Assembly: GCA_030267965.1 (NCBI GenBank)
Contig: BRYA01000305.1
Location: 5,793-19,770, forward strand
Source of the DNA: Triparma columacea
Taxonomy: Eukaryota > Sar > Bolidophyceae > Parmales > Triparmaceae
Length of the DNA: 13,978 nucleotides
Reading direction: 5' to 3'
Below, one piece after another: positions 7,143 through 13,978 of this stretch (its first letter is position 1; each line of letters starts with the position of its first letter). The position numbers were made by a program, and so were the translations under genes. The notes under the pieces were generated by a model. The model was not told the DNA's origin, did not search any database, and saw only the letters and a program-made list of their open reading frames with translations.

Positions 7143-9426
7143 ATGTCCTCCGACGCACCCTCTGACGAGGTTCGAAGGAAATGGCTCAAGCCCGCAATCG
7201 GGGAAAACTTCAGTCTCCTTAATGATGTGTTAGCTTCCTCCTTTTCGACTGCCCTAGAACTCTCCTCGGGGGGTACCTTCAATATATTAAAACAGCTCGA
7301 TAGTTACGATGACGAGAACTTCCTTCTCGAACACAAAACCACAATGTCAGCGAAGACAACGAAATACTTGGTCAAGGTTCACAATGGGGTGGAGTCGGAG
7401 GACGCGAAGATCATAGATTACCAGAACACGATCATGACACATCTAAATTCCCACCCATCGATAAACACGACCGTCCCGCTCATTAGCGACGATGGGGCTC
7501 CCTTTACCAGCCATAAACTCCCTGTTGCTTCCCCCAAGCACTCCCCCGCCCCGCTGACTGTCCGGCTTCTTACCTACATCGAAGGTACTCCAATGGCATA
7601 TAAACAGGTCACCCCCGCGTTGCTGTTCTCCGCTGGCGAGTACCTCGCAAATGTTGATTCTTCTTTAGATAGTTTCTCCCACCCCGCCTCAGAGAGGTTT
7701 CACGCTTGGGATCAAAAGAACACCTCGTCGTTGCGGGAGTTTGTAAAGTACATTCAGACCCCTGAGCGCCAGCAACTGGTAGGCTCGGTGATTGACGCGT
7801 TCGAGGAGAGTGTGCTTCCTGATGCTTCGAGTTTGCGCCAGGGTGTTCTTCAGTCGGATTTTAACGACGCCAACATTATTATCGGCGCCTCTGACAAGAT
7901 CGCAGGCGTCATCGATTTCGGTGACTCAGTTAAGAGGTAAGGTTGGTACCAGTGGGAAGAAGACGATCGCATTGGACACTCTTTATATTTATTTTTGTGG
8001 CTCGCTTCACTCGTCTCGCGCCCTCCCTGCTACTCTAAAACTACACTCTTGTGCATGGGGATTTTCGGCGTCGCCCGATGTTAACACGTCGGAGGCTCCC
8101 TTTCCCTACCCGTTGCCCTGAGTGCAATTCGAGAAGCTAGAACAAACCACGGATTAAGCCCCGGACCGTCACGCTATGTTGTCTTGCCCTAGCAAAGTGT
8201 ACTTCGCATTCATGCGTTGTAGTGTTTGCCTTGGCATGCGCGACACGAAGGCGCTCGCACATCTTTTATCGTGAGTGATAAACTATCAGCTTTTATCCCC
8301 ACCCTAACACCCCCCCCTCTCTTACCCCCAGCTGGAGGGTCCTCGACTGCACCGTCGCCATGGCATATGCCATGCTCTCTTCGTACGGCAAGACTGGCCA
8401 CTCCCTCGCCGCATCCGCCGCTTTCCTAGCTGGATTCAACTCCAAATACCCCCTCACCCCCAACGAAAAAAAGCACCTCCGCACCCTCGTTTGCTGTCGC
8501 CTTGCCTGCTCCGCCACGCTCGGAGCATACTCTTACTCCCAGGACCCCGCTAATAAGTACCTTCTCCTTCACGCAGAGCCGTGCTGGCGCACGCTCGAGA
8601 TGGTATGGAACCAGGTCGACTCGGACTACCTCACCTCCTTCTACGAGCTCGCCATGGACTCTAAAACCGACCTCTGCCTTTTGTCAGTCCCTGACCCTAC
8701 CGTCCCAGACCACTTTCAGAAACTCAGATCTTCTACAAAACGGGCGTTCTCGGACACAAAGACTATCACCTTCGTCACGGGGAACAAGAAAAAGTTAGAG
8801 GAGGTTCAGGTGAGAGAGAGAGAGAATCGGACAAAAAGCGAATGAACAAATGGACTTTGCACCTCGTCACATCGACTTAAGTGCCCCCCCCCCGCTCACC
8901 GCAGAAAATCATGGATAACACTACCGCCACCATAACCAACTACAAGTTGGACCTCCCCGAACTCCAGGGCGACCCCCTCTACGTGTCTGAGGAAAAGTGC
9001 AAGCTAGCCGTCGCAGAGCTCGGCACCGCCGTCATCACCGAGGACACATCTCTGTGCTTCAACGCCCTCAATGGCATGCCCGGTCCATACATCAAGTGGT
9101 TCCTCGACAAATGCGGTCACGACGGTCTCAACAAGATGCTTGATGGCTTCCCCGACCGTACTGCATATGCCCAGACTGTAGTCGCGTACTGCTCTGGCCC
9201 TGGCTCCCCTGTCCACCTATTTGATGGCCGCACCAAGGGGAAGATTGTCCCTCCCCGCGGCCCCCTCGATTTTGGCTGGGACCCGGTTTTCGAGTGCTCC
9301 GAGGGGGGTCCTTCCTCTGCCGGCCTCACCTACGCCGAGATGGACAAAAGTGTGAAAAACACAGTGTCGCACAGGGCCAAGGCTTTCCAACAGCTGAAGA
9401 ACTTCCTTGAGAAGGAGAGCTCCTAG
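7143..9426 (+). CDS. Fusion of hydroxylysine-kinase-like APH-fold kinase and ITPase (HAM1/ITPA), three exons
   Basis: Exons are 7143-7936, 8332-8809 and 8905-9426, joining in frame to 597 residues. Introns (395 and 95 bp) have GTAAGG and GTGAGA donors and CAG acceptors. Residues 1 to about 385 resemble 5-hydroxylysine kinase (HYKK/AGPHD1), an APH-fold enzyme of lysine breakdown: LDSYDDENFLL, Lys78 in KYLVKV, QSDFNDAN at 237-244, IDFGD at 257-261, then the C-terminal WRVLDCTVAMAYAM and SATLGAY helices. Related kinases cannot be ruled out, so the substrate is uncertain. Residues 409-597 are a complete ITPase, which hydrolyses ITP, dITP and XTP to monophosphates: TFVTGNKKKLEEV at 411-423, DLPELQG, EDTSLCFNAL followed by PGPYIKWF, PRG, FGWDP, TYAEM and SHR. 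Exon 2 runs unbroken from the kinase C-terminus into the ITPase nucleotide loop, so the fusion does not depend on splicing. The kinase catalytic loop has Gln where APH enzymes usually have His; the Asp and Asn remain. Confidence 0.92.
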
Positions 9427-9461
9427 CCATCAATGTCTGAATCTATCGCCGTGGCTACAAT

Positions 9462-9467
9462 AATAAA
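9462..9467 (+). terminator. Polyadenylation signal AATAAA of the kinase-ITPase gene
   Basis: AATAAA lies 36 bases after the stop codon in the AT-rich spacer before the convergent calpain-like gene. The spacing is normal for a poly(A) signal. The whole spacer between the two stop codons is 121 bases, so the 3' UTRs may overlap. Confidence 0.55.
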
Positions 9468-9547
9468 TTAATTGCATGTATTTTTTCAGGGATGCTAGTC
9501 TATGTTAGTTTTGTCATTAGTCATCAGTGGTTACCTTGTTCCCCTCC

Positions 9548-12500
9548 TCAGTTGATAGCCTCCAATTTTTTGTGGCTGCCCTTCCTTGGCATTCCCTTGT
9601 CGGACTTACTACTTCCCGAGCCGGAACTAAGAGTGAAGTCAACGTCCGTGACTACGCTCAAGAAGAACGAGCCCTTCTTTGCGGGATCGAATGTCGTGGG
9701 CATAATTGAGTAGACGTCCCCGTCAGGAAGCGGCTGGAGCATGAATCCTTCGGGGGTGCTGACGCTGTGTAGAGGTACGAAGGGGCTCTCCCCCCACGGC
9801 TTCCCGTCGTGAAAGATGTTACCCATGTCCCTGTTTGGCTTGGGACCCTGCATCAGGTAAAAACCCATCATGCACCCTATACTGTCCTTGGTGCACTCCT
9901 TAACCCAGCTCTTTTCGTTCCTGCTCAAAACGATCTTCACGTTGGCTGGCTCGGTAGTGTTGAGCTTCAGATTAAACCTGGGGTTCTTCTTCCAGTCAGG
10001 GTTTAGGTGGCTGCCCCCCCCGGTACCCTCTGTCCATTCCCCCGTGATAGTCTTGCTCCTAGCCTCAGGGAGCTCCTCCACCTTGACCGCAAAGTCGGAA
10101 TGGATCTCGAGCGTGAAGCCCCCCTTGACCCCCTTATCACTCAGACTCGGGACGATCAACAGCCCATCACTTAGCATGTCCACGTCGACCTTCTTCATGA
10201 ATATGCTGCTCACGTCCGTATTGCTATAGTCCGAGCACACGCTCCACTCCTCCTTGTTCACAGTCATTTTTCGGTCCGTAACATTCCCGGATGTTTTCTC
10301 TGCCCTCGCCCATCCCCCGACTGCCCCCCCCATCTCGTCCAGGCCGTCCCCCCCCTCGTCAAAATCCCCCGTTCTCCGGTGCATCCCTCCCCCCGTGGCC
10401 TCGGTCATCTCGGCCTCCTTAGCGGCCTGCAACGCCAGCTTCTTGCGCTGCGCTTTGAGGGAGCTCTCCTTCGTTGGTAGCCTCTGCCCCAACGCATTGA
10501 TCTTTGCGTCCTGCTGCCTCCTTCTCTGAGCTGCAAGCTTGCTGTCCTTTTCGGTCATTGGCGCTCTGCAGATGACCATGCCCAAAGTGGGCTGCTTCTT
10601 CTCAGCCGTAGTCGAGCTTGTCTTTCTAGCGATATCCTTGGCGTTCTTTCTGTTCTTCCCCCCCCCGTCCGTCCTCCTAACGACGATCTTGATGTCAACG
10701 CTCTTGGCTGCCCCCGGCTCATCATCGTCGTAGGCCGTCCTGGGCTTGACCGTGGTCAGCAAGAACTGAGGGTTGAGGCACCACTTGTTGTTGTCCTTCA
10801 CCTTGCTCGCCTTCTCGTCTAGGCACCGGAGCCCCCCCCCGCAGCTGTCCCTGTCTCCAATCTTTTCCCAGCTCCCTGGCAGGTAGAGGCTGTTCGTCTC
10901 GGCGATCTGCTCAATGACGAGGTCGTTGTTGGAAAAAACGCGGAGGAAGAACTTGCCCCCCCTCTGGCGTTGGGAGGGGTGGGGGATAATGTTGTAGACA
11001 TAAATCGGATCGAACTCGAGGTCTCCTGCGCTGACCTCCCTCTGGGGGAGGTTCGAGGAGAAGAGGGTGCTGGTGGAGTCGACCACTAGATCCGAGCTCC
11101 CGTCCAAGTCCCACACCCTGGGGTGGTCGCGATTCAAATCCGCAGTAATCCTCTTCTGCCTCACCACCTCGAAGGCGATGGGATAGTTTTCGTGCAAGTT
11201 CGAGCGGATGCGGCGGTCTTGCTGCATGAGAGAGATCCTGACCTTGGACTTGGTGTCCAGGCGGATCTGGAACTGAGGGTTGTTGAACCAGAAGGCATCA
11301 GACTCGGGGAGCACGGTGGTAAGGTCGGAGAGGCCCTTGACAAGGGGATCCTTGTCGGCATCGCTGTCTCCCCCCCCCTCTTCAACCCGCCCTTCTTCTT
11401 CTTGGCGAGGCCTGCCACCTTGATGGAGGGTGCGCCTCCGGCGGTCTTCCCCACCCAGTCCCCGCTCATGCAGTACTGCCTCCATCCCTTCTCGTCGGCG
11501 AAGGTCTTACAGACGTAAAGTTTGGTGAAGATGGCGCAGAGGTCCTGGAAGGTGATCCAAAAGTGCCCCTGCTGATCGCCGTCTTCCTCACTGTTACGAC
11601 CTGCGAAGCCGTCGCCCCCACCCCCCCTAAGCTCTGAGTGAACCTCCGGGTAGTCGTCCCACTTGTTACTCCCATGCCCCCAGTCGCCCGTCCACGCGCT
11701 TTTATCTCCCCAGGGGTTCCTGAGCTTGACGAACTGGATGATTCCAGTGGAGGCCTGAACCTCCCTGCACTCAAGTATGGGATAAGCCAAGTTCTTCAGG
11801 AGCCCAGCAGTCTCGGGGGTGGACTCAGTGTCCCTGGTAGTGTCGCTGATGGAGCACCCCATGGTGTTCTGCGCCGTGGAGAAGGAGACGACCTCGTCCC
11901 AAAGGAATCCCCTGGAAATTGATTCCTTCACCTTCATAGACGAAAGGTTGATCTTGTCGCAGCTTCCTCCCGTGAGGTCGACTAGGGCTTCCGCGATGGA
12001 GCCCCTGTTCAGGCTCTCGTAAGTGCCATGGAACTTCGCGTACGCCTTCTCGAGGAGGGGGAGATAGAGCTCCCTAACATCGGCGCACCTAGAGTACACG
12101 GGGGACATGTTGTAGCAGGGGAGGCGAGTGTCGGTAATGACATCGACCCACTGCCCGTTCTTGTAGAACCTGCAGGTGTACACGCCATACTTCTTGAAGT
12201 CGTCGACACCAGACCCGAAGAGGTCCTCCAGGAGGGTGGAGTCGGAGGAGGCAGCCAGCATGGCCACAGCCGAAAGGAAGTAGCCGGTGTCAAGCTTCCC
12301 CAGGACGACGTCCCCTGTGAGGGCACTGTCCTTGAAATAATCTGGGTCGTCCACGATCTCGTGGGGGCGGAGCCACTTCACATCATCCCCCTCTGCGTAA
12401 GTAGGGGGGACAGACTTGTTGCGGTAAAGGCAGTCTGTCGAAGCGTTAAAGTCTGAGGGACGGGGTAACGGGGGGGTTATAGGAAGATTGTGAGTGAATG

Positions 12501-12695
12501 GTCTGTAAGGGGTAAATTGGGGGTCACCGTCAAGGCAAATAATTGACCCTCAAGGCAACACGAGGTTTCGAGGGAGGAGCCAAGCCCATATCTGATCTTA
12601 TGGAGGCATATATGTAGCCACGTACCGACGTCAATAAAGTACTTCGCCCCCTGCTCCTCGAGCCTCATAATTATCTCGTCCTCCATCGTGGCCAT
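9548..12695 (-). CDS. Calpain-like protein, predicted protease-dead, with a frameshift at a G run
   Basis: Exon 1 (12695-12626) and exon 2 (12452-9548) are joined by a GTACGT to CCTCAG intron, completing the calpain element KYFIDV-DFNAS. The core (about residues 18-340) has WLRPHEI, the FLSAVAMLA helix, LRNPWG, W-x-G-x-W, and FWITFQDLCAIFTKLYVCKTF. Active calpains have QGxLGDCWFLSA and a GHAYS His; here the Cys position is Gly80 (LDTGYFLSA) and the His position is Leu245 (KNLAYP), while Asn269 remains. It should therefore not cleave peptides by the usual mechanism. Near residue 382 the frame breaks at a nine-G run (11370-11378); one more G, or two fewer, would restore it, giving about 991 residues. 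After it come three calpain C2-like (domain III-type) units, each with NPxF: 415, 584 and 847. The second carries a basic, Gln/Lys-rich insert at about 621-756. Calpain-like scaffolds of this type are assumed to bind partners rather than cut them. The start is the first ATG of exon 1. Confidence 0.85.
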
Positions 12696-13600
12696 TGTGG
12701 GAAACCCCAAAGCCTTTTTTGTTAGTTAGTTTGGGGTAGGGTTAACAGCAGCCTCTTCCTGCCAGTCCAGTGAGCTCCATTATTAACATAGTGGCTGCTG
12801 GAGCTGAGCTGTTTGCGTGTGTATATCGAGCCGGCTTGGAATATTCAGTACCACCTTTCGTCCAAAACCGCCCAGTTAGTTCAGCATACCCCTTGGTTCC
12901 TCGTTCATTTTTGTTGGAGGCTTGGAAGCGCCAAGGTGAACTACTCTTCCCTCCCCATTCTTTATTTTCAGCGTGACGAAATATCGAAAAGAAGCCCCGG
13001 GTCTTCTCTTTAGTGACCTAAAGTCTTCGCGTCCCACCGTCGGAGTCCTCGCTGGTTAGGGTTAGTTGGAGAGCTTTAGTGTGACTGCGTTGCGAATTTT
13101 TGCTTTGCTGTCAGGTTTTCCTATTGACGTGGGGCAGTGGAACTTGTGTTGTTTTACTCGTCGGTAGACGCATTAAGAGGCCGGTTTTGATTGTCAAGCC
13201 GCCGATATCTTTGTTTGAAAGATTACTTCTCCAAACTTAAACAAAAGTTAAATAATAGAGACACCTAGTTGACGGCTGGTTGACACCCAAATAGAAATGG
13301 GATCGCGCTCATCGACTCCAGTGACGAAGGATGTTTTATTGCTCGCTTTTGAATCGAGGGGTACAGGGGGTAGGTTGTATGGGTCGTCATGGGATCCCAC
13401 AGGGTTTCCATCGGTAAGTTCTTGCCCGTAACATCGGGATAGGAAACAATCCGTTTACGTAGTTTACTGCAGGTTTGATTTTGGGGGCCTAATGAGAATT
13501 GTTCACCTGATCCGGACCTGACTTCAGGACTGACGAGGGGCATTTTCTCTCTTTAGTATAACTTCTTCTCTATATGAATAAACCACATGTTTTAACTTAT
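12696..13600. other. Intergenic stretch with no convincing gene
   Basis: This is upstream of the calpain-like gene, so its promoter should be here, probably near 12700-12800. Short plus-strand ORFs near 12770-13013 resemble nothing and lack codon bias. A minus-strand ORF at 13265-13543 (92 residues, ATG start) has no motif, membrane segment or similarity I recognise, so it is not called as a gene. Sequences with TTAGGGTTAG (13056-13065) and GGGGTAGGGTTAA (near 12732) are telomere-like but too short to mean anything. I see no tRNA, rRNA or transposon ends. Confidence 0.4.
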
Positions 13601-13978
13601 TCAACGGCGACTTATTGCTCCTAACACCCCCCGTCCCCCCTTCTTTATCCTCTTCCTCTTGGGGCTACTAAAACCTCCCCCCTCCCCTTCACCCTCCAGC
13701 CGTATGTGCTCTTCCATCACACGTGAATCCTTCGTTCCGTCGTCGAAGTGAATCTCGTAACTCTTCTTCCCAGACCTCGCGTAAGCCTTAACGATCTCGC
13801 CACTGAACATCGTCAACACCTGATGCATGTCCGTTCCACAAGGTTTCCAACCATGGAACCGCGCCTCGACCCTATCTTTGACCTTGAACTTGAACTCTAG
13901 CTCTGGTTTCTTAATCACGATCTTGGCCTTCTCCGCCACTGCCTTCGTGTACTTGGGTTTCCTCTTCACTGCCTTGCT
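13601..13978 (-). CDS. Probable Tudor-like nuclear protein, C-terminal part (cut by right edge)
   Basis: The minus-strand frame is open from the right edge to a TGA at 13601, 125 visible codons; the true start lies outside the window. The first GTG in the window is not assumed to be a start. The visible part begins with Lys-rich sequence, then KVKDRVEARFHGW, about 30 residues that include SGEIVKAYA, then YEIHFDDGTKD and VMEEHIRLEG. This matches the Tudor/SGF29-like beta-barrel pattern of xGDxVEAxxxGxxxWxxGxIxx...YxIxFDDGDxExxVxxxxIR, domains that often bind methylated Lys or Arg in chromatin proteins. It ends in a Gly-rich linker and a basic patch (SPKRKRIKKGGRG) that could be a nuclear localisation signal. 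Assignment to a named protein is not possible from this fragment, and the Tudor call is from pattern only. Confidence 0.55.
   Translation of the reverse strand, partial: SKAVKRKPKYTKAVAEKAKIVIKKPELEFKFKVKDRVEARFHGWKPCGTDMHQVLTMFSGEIVKAYARSGKKSYEIHFDDGTKDSRVMEEHIRLEGEGEGGGFSSPKRKRIKKGGRGVLGAISRR

Noticed and set aside
8811..8824. Short GA microsatellite in the second intron of the fusion gene
   Set aside because: It is an ordinary simple repeat that overlaps the donor and has no further structure.
11161..11369. Continuation of the calpain-core frame past the G run
   Set aside because: It becomes Ser/Pro/Arg-rich with no domain, while the other frame carries clear C2-like repeats; it is a shadow after the frameshift.
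11379..11485. N-terminal part of the C2-unit frame upstream of the G run
   Set aside because: It reads as a charged low-complexity shadow of the calpain core and is not a separate gene start.
13008..13023. Six-base stem with TGAC loop
   Set aside because: It is too short, and no nearby gene or conserved context gives it meaning.
13054..13065. Telomere-like TTAGGGTTAG
   Set aside because: It has fewer than two full units and no array, so it is within chance.
13411..13417. GTAAGT donor-like site on the plus strand
   Set aside because: No coding exon ends there and no partner acceptor with coding sequence follows.
13265..13543. Minus-strand 92-codon ORF with ATG
   Set aside because: There is no motif, no clear codon bias and no splice context. 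An ORF of this length can occur by chance.

Overview
The window is nuclear DNA from a eukaryote with a compact, intron-bearing genome. Genes lie a few tens to a few hundred bases apart on both strands. Most introns are 70-430 bp, begin GTAAG or GTGAG, and end in a C/T-rich stretch plus CAG; long G or C runs are common even inside exons. The gene set suggests a single-celled alga, and a photosynthetic stramenopile (bolidophyte or diatom-like) is my best guess. The hints are an ABC1/UbiB kinase with a signal peptide-like start, a calpain-like protein with an unusual layout, and the short introns. The placement is an inference, not something the sequence proves. I see no bacterial operon, phage, transposon, CRISPR, tRNA or rRNA.

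Layout from left to right: (1) the start of an Ala/Asp-rich coiled-coil-like protein on the minus strand, cut by the left edge; (2) a divergent spacer with a pyrimidine-rich tract; (3) a three-exon ABC1/UbiB atypical kinase; (4) a four-exon multi-pass membrane protein of unknown family; (5) a two-exon type II membrane protein resembling the DUF3431 family; (6) converging on it, a two-exon D-aminoacyl-tRNA deacylase (DTD1) on the minus strand; (7) divergent from that, a three-exon gene fusing a hydroxylysine-kinase-like APH-fold kinase to a complete ITPase (HAM1/ITPA) domain; (8) converging on it, a large two-exon calpain-like gene on the minus strand that has lost the catalytic Cys and His and carries an apparent frameshift at a nine-base G run; (9) about 0.9 kb with no convincing gene; (10) the C-terminal part of a probable Tudor-like nuclear protein on the minus strand, cut by the right edge.

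The strongest unusual features are the kinase-ITPase fusion, supported by one uninterrupted exon across the junction, and the inactive calpain. DTD1 and the fusion share a 232 bp divergent promoter region, so two quality-control activities (D-amino acids on tRNA, inosine/xanthosine nucleotides) may be co-expressed. The ABC1 kinase, membrane protein and DUF3431-like gene share a direction but have no visible functional link.
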